The notes: generated from the sequence alone by a model not told the origin. Counted from the stretch's first letter, positions 46,957-58,980 are shown. The stretch is 64,000 bases of DNA from Ophiothrix spiculata (GCA_000969725.1 JXSR01S002497.1), one strand, 5' to 3'. A program made the numbers and translations.

Positions 46957-48006
46957 TATATGAAATGTATGATCACCAGCTAGTAGCAAAAACAGGTGGA
47001 ATAATAGGAAAAAAGCCAACAACAGAAGAATCAATTTGGGAAGAATTTCATTGCACAAAAGCAAGCAATTTAATGAAAAGGACTGAATTGTTTGACAACG
47101 ATCCCGAGTGAATGTTAAGATCTGGTTCGTTTGATGAAAGCATTAGGAATTTCTGTCACGAATAAAGCAATGTCTGGTAATTTGCAAATTTAACTACTGG
47201 TAAGAAATTTGTATACGTGAGAAAAAGTTGCAAATTTTAGTTAACGCGTATCTTCAATGAACAGAACCGACCCCTTTCTATATAGAAACAAAACGGTTAC
47301 TGTGTAAAAGCGAGCACATTTTGTATAAATTCTGAATGAGAAACTATGATAAGAACCGAATCAAGACAGTGTCTGGCTAACTAAATAAGTTTTAAATTTA
47401 CAAAGACACAAAGCGCGACATGTTCGTTGTGAAAGAACGTAGTGACATTTGGCTATTTAATCAGTCTCGACAAAAGATAACTCTCTGTAAGATGCAAGCT
47501 TTTATCTGTGTCTTATTTTCATACGCAAAATAGGAAAAGGTTTAATATAGAAACAAATATTTTTCGAAACAGGATATATTTTAAGTTTACAATGCAGCAG
47601 AAATCAAGAATTGACAACAAGAGGCATATATTGATCATTTTCGACCTTTTCAACTCGGAGGAATCTTATTAAAGAGTAAACATTCTAGAACGTAGAGTGA
47701 ATTTGGTTCATTGGTTTTAATGAAATCATGGTCAAAATATTATACAAAATGCTTTCAGCTATTTCAGTTCTGTGCATGATCCAAGAACCACTGGCGTTAT
47801 GCAAAAAAAAATTATATCATTTTTGCTTTAAGCTGTGTAATATTCGACACTAATATCTTTCAAGTAATCATATCTTTTATAACTACCTTAAAAGGGATAC
47901 GAAGTAAACCCATCATTAAGCTTAACACGCCATGTAACCAAAAATTACTCTTGAAATCTCCATTAAACATATTAGACAATTCTTAACATCGTCATGTAAA
48001 ATTAAA

Positions 48007-48174
48007 GGCCCGTATTCCAGAAAGGTGCTTAGCTAAACCACGGTTTAACTGAACATCAACTATCCAGGAATGATACGCACTGTTGCAGCTTTCAAGCGGA
48101 ACAGTTCAATGGGCCGTGCTGTTGATGAGTATTGAAGGGTGGTTTAGCTAAACACCTTTCTGGAATACGGGGCC
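48007..48174. mobile_element. MITE family 1, copy 2
   Basis: 168 bp, with AAA on both sides (48004-48006 and 48175-48177) and ends GGCCCGTATTCCAGAAAGG and its mirrored form. Confidence 0.88.
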
Positions 48175-48271
48175 AAAGTGTCTTCAAATCCTCTATTAGA
48201 TATTGTGAAGCTCTGAATGACCAGAATCGTTAACCAAGTAATATATCACCCTTTTATGGCGCGCTCAATGT

Positions 48272-48425
48272 CCAGTAACTCGAAAATCTTGGATTTTTGA
48301 CGAAAATCTTGGATTATCGGTTGAAAAACCAAGATTTTCAATCGATAATCCAAGATTTTCGAGAATAACTTGGATTTTCAACTGATAATCCAAGATTTTC
48401 GACGCCAAATGTCCAGTAATTCGAT
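48272..48425. repeat. Left subterminal dyad-word array (partly in the gap)
   Basis: Six copies of the 17 bp word or close variants are visible before the N run, in both orientations. See the right array at 50582-51150. Confidence 0.9.
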
Positions 48426-48960
48426 NNNNNNNNNNNNNNNNNNNNNNNNNNNNNNNNNNNNNNNNNNNNNNNNNNNNNNNNNNNNNNNNNNNNNNNNNNN
48501 NNNNNNNNNNNNNNNNNNNNNNNNNNNNNNNNNNNNNNNNNNNNNNNNNNNNNNNNNNNNNNNNNNNNNNNNNNNNNNNNNNNNNNNNNNNNNNNNNNNN
48601 NNNNNNNNNNNNNNNNNNNNNNNNNNNNNNNNNNNNNNNNNNNNNNNNNNNNNNNNNNNNNNNNNNNNNNNNNNNNNNNNNNNNNNNNNNNNNNNNNNNN
48701 NNNNNNNNNNNNNNNNNNNNNNNNNNNNNNNNNNNNNNNNNNNNNNNNNNNNNNNNNNNNNNNNNNNNNNNNNNNNNNNNNNNNNNNNNNNNNNNNNNNN
48801 NNNNNNNNNNNNNNNNNNNNNNNNNNNNNNNNNNNNNNNNNNNNNNNNNNNNNNNNNNNNNNNNNNNNNNNNNNNNNNNNNNNNNNNNNNNNNNNNNNNN
48901 NNNNNNNNNNNNNNNNNNNNNNNNNNNNNNNNNNNNNNNNNNNNNNNNNNNNNNNNNNNN
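48426..48960. other. Assembly gap (535 N) inside the foldback element
   Basis: Mirror arithmetic places the gap opposite about 50473-51007. The mirrored positions on its two sides sum to nearly the same value, so the gap size looks about right. Missing sequence should be more dyad-word array plus some inner arm. Confidence 0.9.
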
Positions 48961-50581
48961 CTAAAAGGGCAGTTTTATCCCTGTTACTTACTATTGCAAT
49001 GTTTTATGGGGTGGTTTCAGACTTGGCTCAACATGTTAAAGAATTTCCACAACAATTTAATGATCTTGCAATCTTATTTCATTTCACTGGTATGCACTCA
49101 GGAGTCACACTAAACAGAAACCGTTATATTTACAGGATAAATCAAATAAAAAGGCACTAAGTTATATAGATACTTTGATACAAACTTTAAACAACTTATT
49201 AAAACAAACACTTTTATGCATTTTTGAGAACAAAATTATAAACTTTGTCGCTCAAAAATAATCATTAAAGGTTAGAATTAAAGAGAAACCGTGTGTACCG
49301 TGGTATGAACTGTTTCTCTTTAGTGTATCTACTCTACGCGATGGCAACACAACATAATATAACTTTAACTCTATACAAATACTGGAAATCCAAAACAATT
49401 TATGGAATTAATTGCATAAAAGTTTTCTAGTTTACAAATCCAGTAAATGAAGATTTACTCACACTGATATATTTCAGCTCTACTCTAGAGCCTTGTTCAC
49501 TCAAGACTGGTATGGATTGGTTAGAGTCGGTTGATGTAAAATGTCATATTAAACTCCGGGATTAACTTATTATATTTTCTTCTTATTTTTATGTGGAGTT
49601 CAAACAACAATTTCTCTTTAGTATCATTCTCCGGATCGATCATTCTCCCCCTAATGAAATGACTAATTATTATAATTTAAATGTAAATGTTATCTCGGTA
49701 TATATACGTGTTTAAATTGTGAGTTAAACCCAAACTTTTATTTGACTGCATTGCAGGTCACACGTGCGGTTTTGTTGTGGATTTATCTTCAGCTACATTT
49801 ATATGTAGATTGTTGAGAAGGACCTTTTTTCTCAAATTCAATGAGGCTAAATGTGTGCATTTTATAATACAGATAAGGTTCATATATATATTTTTTTAAT
49901 GTATCATAGCCTTAATATCATTAAATTGTTCTTAAATTTGTACCAAAGTAGCATTGACATCCAAACTGATCATTTTATCGACTGTCTTTAGTGTTATTCC
50001 TGTGTGCATGGAACGCATAATAATCAAATCGCTGTTCCAAATTTCTAATCATAAATGTTAAAATATGTCTAAAACTACCCTTTCCAACACAAAATTAGGG
50101 CCTGTTCACAAGCACTTGTATAGAGGTACAACTAATTTTAAGTTTACATGGTTTCTCTAAGATTCTAACCTTTAATGCTTATTTTTGAGCGTCAAAAACT
50201 TCTTTCTTAAAAATGCATTATAGTGTTTGTTTTTATAAGCAATTTAATTTTTGTATCAAAGTACCAACATAGTTTGATGCCTTTTTATTTTATTTATCCT
50301 GTAAATACAACGGTTTCTCTTTAGTGTTGATACTCTGTGCATATCAGTGAAATGAAATGAGATTCAAGATAATTAAATTGTTGCGAAAATTCTTGAACAT
50401 GTTGATTCAAGTCTGAAACCACCCCATACAACATTGCTGCGGTAAGTAGCAGTGATAAAATTGACCATTTTAGTTAGGTCTACAGTGTATCGCTGACTTT
50501 TAGGCTATTGCATATGTGCGTCGATCGCCGTTGCAAGCTTGACGGGGTACAAGAAATTTAATGTTGTGTGCCTTAACCGAA

Positions 50582-51150
50582 AAACCTGGATTATCGAGTT
50601 ACTGGACATCTGGCGTTGAAAATCTTGGATTTTCAACCGATAATCCAAGATTTTCGAGTTACTGGACATTTGGCGTTGAAAATCTTGGATTATCAAATTG
50701 AAAATCTTGGATTTTCGAGTTATTGGACATTTGGCGTTGAAAATCTTGGATTATCAAATTGAAAATCTTGGATTTTCGAGTTATTGGACATTTGGCGTCG
50801 AAAATCTTGGGATTATCAAATGATAATCCAAGTTTTTCGACTTCTTTTTGAAAATCTTGGATTGTCAAAGTGATAATCCAAGATTTTCGGTTTGAAAATC
50901 CAAGATTTTCAAAATAAGTCGAAAATCTTGGATTATCAATTGATTAACCAGGTTTTTCGACGCCAAATGTCCAGTAATTCGATAAGCGAAGATTTTCAAT
51001 TTGATAATCCAAGATTTTCAACGCCAATTCGAAAATCTTGGATTATCAATTGAAAGTCCAAGTTTTTCTCGAAAATCTTGGATTATCAATTGAAAATCTT
51101 GGATTTTCAACCGATAATCCAAGATTTTCGTCGAAAATCCAAGATTTTCG
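50582..51150. repeat. Right subterminal dyad-word array
   Basis: About 22 copies of GAAAATCTTGGATTTTC, GAAAATCTTGGATTATC or their inverses occur in about 570 bp. Each has 7 bp inverted arms around a TTG or CAA core. Spacers such as GAGTTACTGGACATTTGGCG recur. ORFs on either strand (repeating peptides with IQDF) are by-products. Arrays like this resemble multiple transposase-binding sites near transposon ends. Confidence 0.92.
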
Positions 51151-52073
51151 ACGTTACTGGACATTAGGCGCGCCATACCCTTTGGTCTGTAATTGTATAT
51201 CACATAGTAGTCACATTCTTGTTTGACTGTCAACTAGACAGATAGTCAATATTCATTGTTCATTTGGGAGCTTGGCTAGATTCTTAAGTAATGTAAAAGT
51301 GTCTATTGCACATTCTATAGGATATTAGCACAACAAATTTCATGGTTAAACACTATGCTGTATATAACTGTTTCTAAGTTGCTTTTCCTCTAAGAATGTT
51401 GAAACTATTACAATTTTGGGTTTTATTCTGTTTAGAAAGGTCGAAACATTATGCGTCTGTATATTTTTTAATGATGCACCGTATTGCTTCATGTATAAAC
51501 TATGATGATTTGAACATACTTCAGTTTAAAATACTTTTTAAAATGTTATTTTCTAAATTGCTATTGCTCTATTAAAGACCGAATGAATGTTATATACTGA
51601 TTAACATTTTACAATTGAATCGAGCCGCTTAAGTTTTTGTTTTTCATTCTTATGTTCTGTATTGTTCACGCGTTTTTCCAGTACTGAGAATTTTTTACTT
51701 TTACTCAATACCATCCACGATTACTTTCAAGCTTTAAAGGCATAACATAACAATAATATCGTCAAAATATATTTAACTTCAAAGCCTTTTTTACACTTGT
51801 CATGCTTGTACTGATATCCTACAAGTTTTTGTTTTTGATAATTCTCTAACAAGTTTCTTTGTCTTGTTTCCCACGTAATCACTCTACAATCATGGAAAAA
51901 AGTCTTGTCACAATTATCTGTACATAATTAATTTCGCACGCTCTCCCCGCTCCCCACTCAATGTTGATCCGACCACAAAGAGCATCTTTACATCCAACAT
52001 TGAAACAGGAGTGGGGAAGGGGATGGTCAGAAGAGAAGAGTTATCTATTGCCTTTAACTTTATCAATCGCTTA

Positions 52074-52289
52074 GGCTGCGATCACATAGAAGTATACGGT
52101 ATACGGTATTCGCTATACGCCACTCGATTGTTATATTTTATACAGGCACGGCGAGCTATTTTTTTCGAAAAGTGCCCTCTTATGTGACCCGGTAGCATCA
52201 AATTCACGTGTTCGATTGCATCTATACGCTCGACCAGGTGAAATCGTGCACCATATACCCGAATAGTATAGTTCTATGTGATCGCAGCC
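52074..52289. mobile_element. TTA-flanked MITE (PIF/Harbinger-like)
   Basis: TTA lies at 52071-52073 and 52290-52292. The ends are GGCTGCGATCACATAGAA and the exact reverse complement. The 216 bp element has no ORF. A 3 bp TTA duplication is the PIF/Harbinger signature. Confidence 0.88.
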
Positions 52290-52640
52290 TTACTGTAGTT
52301 CCTAGTGTTTTAAACGAATGAATGGACCTGAGAAGTGTTCCAACGATTATTTCCTTGATTGTAGTCTAGTTATCGTATGCGTGAGTTTCAATGCTCAATG
52401 TCAACTAGGAACTCCAAATTCTACGAGATACCAGAATTTTCTTTGCACATTCTTAAGGTTATTAAATGAACGTGATTGACACTGTTGATATTGCTTCGAT
52501 CTTCAATTGATACGCTGCCTGCTAACCTTTCACTATTCATGTCATCTTGAGACCTACCGCAATGAAAGTTTTCAATGTTCAATGACGACTTACGGGAGCG
52601 TCTAGACTCTTAATGATGCAACAGTGTCGTTGGTAGATAC

Positions 52641-53570
52641 CTGAGGTTATTACCGAAACAAAAGTATTTACTTGGTTCACATTACTATAATCAGCTGTTA
52701 TTATGCTCCGTTTTATTAATGTGTATTTCATGTCATCTCGGGACCACCAGCAAGACAGGTATTTGGTTTAGGTTTACTTTAACCATGAAATATTTTGCTG
52801 AACAAAGTGTCTGGAAGTTTCAGGTTTGCATGTCAGTTCAAACATTTTTTGTACCTATGTTATCATTGTCTGCAAAGTAAAGTTGTATTTTTTACTTCAG
52901 TGAAAATGATTCAGTTTTTTGCAATGGTTTTGCAAGACATTACAGAAGGGGGATTACTGAGGTTATTACCGAAACAAAAGTATTTATGTGGTTTACATTA
53001 CTATAATCAGCTGTTAATATGCTCCGTTTTATTAACGTGTATTTCATGTCATCTCAGGACCACCAGCAAGACAGGTATTTGGTTTACGTTTACTTTAACG
53101 ATGGGATATTTTGCTGAACCAAGTGTCTTGAAGTTTCAAGTTTGCATGTCAGTTCAAACATTTTTTGTACCTATGTTATCATTGTCTGCAAAGTAAAGTT
53201 GTCTTTTTTACTTCAGTAAAAATGATTCAGTTTTTTGCAATGGTTTTGCAAGACATTACAGAAGGGGGATTACTGAGGTTTTTACCGAAACAAAAGTATT
53301 TATGTGGTTCACATTACTATAATCAGCTGTATGCTCCGTTTATAACGTGTATTTCATGTCATCTCGGGACCACCAGGAAGACAGGTATTTGGTTTAGGTT
53401 TACTTTAACCACGGGATATTTTGCTGAACAAAGTGCCTGGAAATTTAAGGTATGAATGTCAGTTCAAACAGTTCGTTATCTTTGTCTGCAAAGTAAAGTT
53501 ATTTGGTTTACTTCACTGAAAATGATTCAGTTTGTTGCAATGGTTTTGCAAGACATTACAGAAGGAGGAA
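52641..53570 (+). repeat. 316 bp tandem repeat, three units
   Basis: Units start with CTGAGGTT at 52641, 52957 and 53273, a constant 316 bp period. The third unit ends near 53570. Units look about 90-95 percent identical, far more alike than the single counterpart at 58513-58920, so the expansion is recent. The 133-codon ORF across units 1-2 shifts frame relative to the unit, because 316 is not a multiple of three, and is not a gene. Confidence 0.93.
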
Positions 53571-53897
53571 CATACATGCGGAATTATTCTTTAATTTGAA
53601 CAAAGTAATCTGTCAATACTTACTTAGTCTTGAAAATAATTCTGCTTGATATGATTATTTGCCTAACGAACTGTGTTGAAAAATTACAAAGATATTTACA
53701 TGCCCCAAAATGTACCTGCCAGCAGGGCAGATAATTTTTTATTCTTAGCTGCCTTTCAGTGATTCAAAATTCCATTTATGTTTATCTCTTGTACAAAACA
53801 CATTCAAGCGAACATAATAAAAAGAAAAATACTTCTCACCTAAAATTACGATATAAAATATGAAAAGTTTAAATAAGTTTGTAAAACAAAAGTCAAT

Positions 53898-54063
53898 AAG
53901 ACAATAATAACTGCGCACCATCCATTTTGAGGACATTGTGTGAATTCTAAGGTGATTGTTTTGGACCGAGGTATTTTTCTTAGGGAAAAAATACCCAGGT
54001 CCAAAACAATCACCGACGCATTCACACAAGGACCGAAAATAGATGGTGCAAAGTTACTATTGT
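53898..54063. mobile_element. Palindromic MITE
   Basis: GACAATAATAACTGCGCACC is mirrored by the reverse complement at the right end. Inside, GGTGATTGTTTTGGACC is mirrored by GGTCCAAAACAATCACC around a short loop. The arms are about 75 bp. Neighbouring AT sequence may extend the symmetry. The overlapping ORFs on both strands are shadows of this palindrome. Confidence 0.82.
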
Positions 54064-55339
54064 CATTAATAACCGCTCTTTCGACATTTTTATTGACTTT
54101 TATGTGTAATTTTATGAGGAAATACTTTATTAAATTTATTTCTTATTTAAAGATCTACTTATCCCTATCAGAGAATTTCGATCAGTCTAAGCATGACGAT
54201 CATCGCGTAATATGATAAACGTGCGTGTGTGGGCTGCATACGCGCGCTTGATTTGCGTTTTATGAGAAAACGCATTAAGCGCTAATGACATCACATACGC
54301 GGGTTATTATAAGAAGTCATTGTTACCTGATAATGACCGCGCAGTTGCTTGCGTAAAATTAGAAATAATCTTATAAGATTGGATCGCGCTATTACGCAGG
54401 TTATTAATAAACATTTTAGAACATCTATGTTGGAAGTCGGGAAAATAACTAGATTATACCTCCACCACTTTCCAAACAGTTTGACCCGACTTAGATTCAT
54501 ATCAGAAGTTGAAACCCACTGGACATAATGTGTATGTTTGCTTATAATACACATGAATAATACGCAATGTTGGAATATTCCTGAACTGCTTTATAACTTC
54601 ACAGGGACGACGAATAGTTTAGAGACGAAAAACAAACCTCTTATGAAGGAAATTTATGGTTGTTTTGAAGCCACATTAGCCAGTGACATTTACAAAGCGC
54701 TTTATGTAAGATAACACCTCCCATAAGATGCTTTCATAAAAGTGTGTAGTAATGCTCTATATTTGTACGTTTTCACAACATGTATCAAATTTGAGGTCTT
54801 TCTGATTTTATAGCGTCATTGCTGTTTTTTTTTGTTATTAAGAATTAGATACACAAATTTAATGTTCTATTCAATGCAAGTTATGATTTTACAGTGACTC
54901 CGTACACGGATAAGAAATATATTGCCTAAAATGTATCATTTTTTCCCATTTTCAAACACAATAAAATATATAAAGCATTAGGTATTTAGTTTATATTTTT
55001 CACGATGAACATGCAACATGATATTGATATTTCGTTTGTATTCCTATGCTTATAATCTACATAGATTAATGAGTGTACAAAATGTTATCAAAAAATCTTG
55101 AATCGAATTAAAGGCTTATTTAGGCAATCTCATATTTCACTAATAAGCTTCAAGCATAGCTGATATTAAATATTGTAAATGGCAGTACCTAATATTATAG
55201 GATGAGTATAAGTAAAATCTGTTTTTTTTTTCAAAAAATGTTATAATGATACATAAAATACTTGGACATCCTGAAGCCATTCACGGTTTAGGAACTTTAA
55301 CTGTTATAGAGTTGTTCCAAAACATTTCAATTTACCTCT
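54064..55339. other. Spacer, nothing firmly recognised
   Basis: A patch at about 54210-54420 is richer in CG words (CATACGCGCGC, ACATACGCGGGTTA, GACCGCGCAG) and may be part of a decayed element. No gene. Confidence 0.4.
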
Positions 55340-56952
55340 TTATGATGCAATATTTGCTGTCTTAAATTTGATTTGCATTTTACTGTTTGCACCTGTTAAG
55401 ATACTATATACACACATAAAACCAAATTCGTGATGAAAAATATTTCGTGTCTTTATTGTGAAGTTATTTGTGGCGAAAGTTAGCACCTTTGTATTTAGTA
55501 ATATACGATGGTAGCGTAAGAGCTGTAATTGTAAATGGCATATATGCTATGCATGATTGCAACGGAGTAGCAAAATTACTTATTTTGTGTGAAATAACAG
55601 GAAAACCCCCACAGAAGAAGAACCAACTTGATGAGAATTTCATTAAAAAAAACACGCAATTTAGTGCTAATATAAAGGGAATAGACAAGGACTGAATTGT
55701 TGATACCAACTGAATGATAAGAACAGCTTTGTTTGATGACGGCATTAGGAATGTCGATCAGGAATAAAGCCGATGTCTGGCTTTTTCCAAATGTGGCTAC
55801 CAATAAGATGTGTAAATGCATGAGGAAAAAATAGCAAATTTAGGGTGATTAATAACGTCAACGAGTAGCAACGACACCTTTTACATGTTTTAGGAAAAAC
55901 CTCTGTTATTATATAAAAAAGAAAACTTTTAGTACTAATTCTTATTCAAAGAATATGTTAAGAACCGACTTGTTTAATGACAATATTAGAAATCTCGGTC
56001 AAAAATAAAGCTTGAAGTCTATGAAATTAAATGGTTATCAGATATATAAAACACAAAGCACGACATTTCTTTCTGGTAGAAAATACTGATACGACATTTG
56101 TATTGAGTGGTTATTTAATCAGTCTCGACAATAGACAGCTCTCTATAAACATCGCAGAGAGATGCAAGCTTCCATTTGTGTCATATTCTCGTCCGCTTAC
56201 AAGATAGGAAAAAGTTACGTACACATCTAGTAACGAAAATTCTATTAGAATGAAACTGATATTTTCCTAAAAACTTGATTATTTTGTAACCAGCAAGTTG
56301 ATCAAGAAATCAAAAAGTGTCAAGAAGTTTAAGGCACTTTTCCGCCTCAGTTCCACACCAAGATTGTATTATCAAAAGAGTAAATATTCTAAACACATTT
56401 TCTTTATTAATGAAACCTAGTCGAAGTATTGAACTAAATGCTTAAAATATTTTGTATTTACCTAAATTTCAAATTCATTTTGAGTGGGAGTTATCATTTT
56501 GCATATTTAACATCATTTCGGCAAGAAAACTTGATCACATCACTTTTAGTATTTATAACTCCTTGGATCTTATTCATGATTTTAAGTATGTTGTAGTTTT
56601 TTTAATGTTATATATAAAGAGTACTTGTATTTGTTTGGAAATAAATAACTTTAGAAGAGAAAACGAAGCAAATTAACCCTTCAAACGTTATGCACGTTAT
56701 ACTAAATAATAATCTTGAATTCTCCAAGAAACATTACAATCCTTGAAAGCCTTGAAAATACTTGCATCTATTCTTACTTGTGTATAATGATCAAATTCTT
56801 CAGTGAAAGTAAACAACATAAATTAAATATCGATCGTTGACTTGTCCAGACTCAAGCAATGTAACATTGTCTAATGGACATTCTTTAGGATATTACTAAA
56901 GCTGAAATTTACACGTGGTTGAACATATGGTTTCCTATGTAACGGTACGTCG

Positions 56953-57395
56953 AAACAGATACGTAATGCACATTCTGCTGCCTTCTCGCAATACGCGATA
57001 CACTATGAGCAAAAATACTACACCACAGTGTAGTATATGTAGAGCTCTTAATTTAGTGTAAAAATCAAATTTGTAAGAAAACAAATTTTCTCACAAATGA
57101 ATATTAAAGAAAAGATACCAACAGATACGTAGCGACAGATACGTAATTTAAGAATAAGGAATACAATGGTTAAAAAATTAAGTATTTTTAAATACCTCCC
57201 ATGCACTTTTCTTCTTCGGGTTTTTTGATATTAATATCCTTGTAAGTCGTTACTGTAAATGTATAATTCTATATAAAATATATGTTATGCAACACTCAAG
57301 TTTACTTGATAAACCTAATGCGGAATCATCCATCATCAGATTTATTTTGACACTTTGTTATCGATTTTATAAATAATTACGTATCTGTTTGCAAT
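56953..57395. mobile_element. Probable MITE with ACAGATACGTAATT ends
   Basis: The left end AAACAGATACGTAAT and the right end ATTACGTATCTGTTT are inverted. Internal copies of CAGATACGTA occur near 57123 and 57137. It lies within duplication E copy 2 where copy 1 lacks it. Ends are provisional. Confidence 0.6.
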
Positions 57396-58249
57396 ATTGG
57401 TGACACATTTCAAAAAGCTATCATATAACCACATCAAATACGTAATATAAATAAACTTTATATGTCATTATCAATACCTATTACGGACTATTATATAGTG
57501 TGCATTATCCTTGATATGCTCGAATAATTTAGGAACGGGGCCACATAAAACATGAAAAGTATGGCTGGCGACATGGGGGAAATTGAAGATTTTGCATTTT
57601 CAGATTTATCGTTATCTACTTTCCTGGCATGCTAATATGTTTAGCTTCACACATGTTACTAATGTGACTCAAATGAATTAACTAAACCAATTCAATCATT
57701 TGTAATAGGCTTAAAAACGATAAACAAGCAACACGAACATGAGCGACACCAAAACGGCAAAGTTGCACACTTTATCGGAGAATGAGCCTTGCGAGCGATA
57801 TAAAGCCGCATTAGATTTGAACGATTTCTGGACAAAAATATACATAAACAATGACTTATTCACGTATTATTTAATGCTTTTTATGGTCTTTGAAAGTTTG
57901 ATATAATAATCACGTACTGTTACTATATTTACCATCCATATACCAATACTCAAAAAAACTAAAGGCATTTGCGACAACGAGTCTAAGTTTTTAATAGCAA
58001 GTTTTTAATCCAGCTGACTTTGTTCCCTTGTTTTTCATTATCGGTGCGTTCCTTTTTATCCACGTGCTTGAGAGAAAATAGAGTTACGTTTTCAGCTGAA
58101 AACCTTTTATTATTATTATCAAACTTACAGGTATAACATAATAAAAGTAAAACTAAATAAATTCTTAGCCTTGCAATAATGCTTGTTTGGTTATTCTATC
58201 ACATTTTCTTTTTCTTTATTTCCCACTCAACCATTCCAGTCGTATTCTT
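57396..58249. other. Spacer, nothing recognised
   Basis: AT-rich, with no supported gene. Confidence 0.4.
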
Positions 58250-58613
58250 ATGTGCCAGAGTTCCAGTGCTTAATGTCGACTGGGAACTCTGCGAGTTACA
58301 AGATGCCACAATGCTCTTTACATATTCCGAAGGTTATTACACGAACGTGATTGACACTGTTGATATTGCTCTGATCTTCAATTGATACGCTGCCTGTTAA
58401 CCTTTCGCTATTCATGTCATCTTGAGACCTACCGCAATGTAATGTTTTCAATGTTCAATGCCGACTTCAGAGAGCGTCTAGACTCTTGACATGCAACAGT
58501 GTCTTTTGTTCATTCCTGAGGTTATTACCGAAACAAAGTATTTACGTGGTTCACATTGCTATGTTCAGCTGGTGATATGCTCCGTTTTATTAACGTGTAT
58601 TTCATGTCATCCT

Positions 58614-58771
58614 GGTGTGAGAGGAATCGTAGTCCCCCTGAAATGGTAGTCCGTCTTCCATAGACCATAACGGGGTAAAGCGTGAAACTAATGTTGCCTG
58701 AGAGTTGTTAGTCTATACTTTACTGTACAACCCGGACAATAAGAACGGGGGACTTACATTCCTGCTACACC
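58614..58771. mobile_element. MITE of 158 bp with GGTGT ends
   Basis: The left end GGTGTGAGAGGAATCGTAG continues to TCCCCC. The right end is the reverse complement of GGTGTAGCAGGAATGTAAG followed by TCCCCC. It interrupts the sequence that is continuous in the three 316 bp units (CATCTCGGGACCACCAG), a clean empty-site comparison. Confidence 0.82.
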
Positions 58772-58980
58772 GGGACTACCAGCAACTTCTCAAGTATTTT
58801 GTGTGTTTAGGTTTTCTTTATCCATTGCAGAATGATTTGTTGAACAAAAACCCTGAAAGTCTAAGGCGTGCATATCAGTTCAAGCATGTTTTACCTACGT
58901 TATCATTGTTTGTAAACTAAAGTTAAATGTTATATTTGTTTAGTTTGCCTTGTCACTCTCGGATATGTTATAGTATTCAC

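Larger units (their letters stand above)
48256..51176. mobile_element. Foldback DNA transposon with roughly 1 kb arms
   Basis: The ends are ATGGCGCGCTCAATGTCC and the reverse complement of ATGGCGCGCCTAATGTCC, flanked by an apparent 8 bp target duplication (ACCCTTTT at 48248-48255, ACCCTTTG at 51177-51184). The outer half of each arm is an array of a 17 bp word, GAAAATC-TTG-GATTTTC and its inverse or near variants, with spacers like ACTGGACATTTGGCGT. The inner half (48961-49295 mirrored by about 50140-50473) is a long imperfect inverted repeat. A unique loop of about 840 bp lies at 49300-50135. No transposase domain was found, so it is non-autonomous. The 8 bp duplication would fit hAT, P or similar superfamilies. 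Confidence 0.88.
46380..53570 (+). repeat. Old duplication E, copy 1 (expanded)
   Basis: Collinear matches to 55340-58980 are: 46970-47260 with 55555-55870, 47440-47550 with 56090-56230, 51240-51460 with 56830-56970, and 52380-52860 with 58250-58920. The last pair is the clearest (GTGATTGACACTGTTGATAT, TTCAATTGATACGCTGCCTG, CATGTCATCTTGAGACCTAC). This copy is about twice as long because it took in MITEs, the 2.9 kb foldback element and two extra 316 bp tandem units. No shared ORF. Confidence 0.8.
55340..58980 (+). repeat. Old duplication E, copy 2
   Basis: Counterpart of 46380-53570 without the foldback element, MITE families 1 and 2, or the 316 bp expansion. It has its own insertions at 56953-57395 and 58614-58771. 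Confidence 0.8.

Noticed and set aside
50582-51150. CRISPR-like array of regularly repeated short words
   Set aside because: The words are palindromic variants in both orientations with recurring, not unique, spacers, in a eukaryotic transposon with mirrored ends.
48256-51176. Large virus-like or Polinton-type element
   Set aside because: It is only 2.9 kb and has no capsid, polymerase or integrase-like coding sequence. The arms and target duplication fit a small non-autonomous DNA transposon.
52795-53455. Overlapping 133- and 96-codon ORFs
   Set aside because: They are produced by the 316 bp tandem repeat, whose period is not a multiple of three. The paralogue at 58.5-58.9 kb does not keep the frame.
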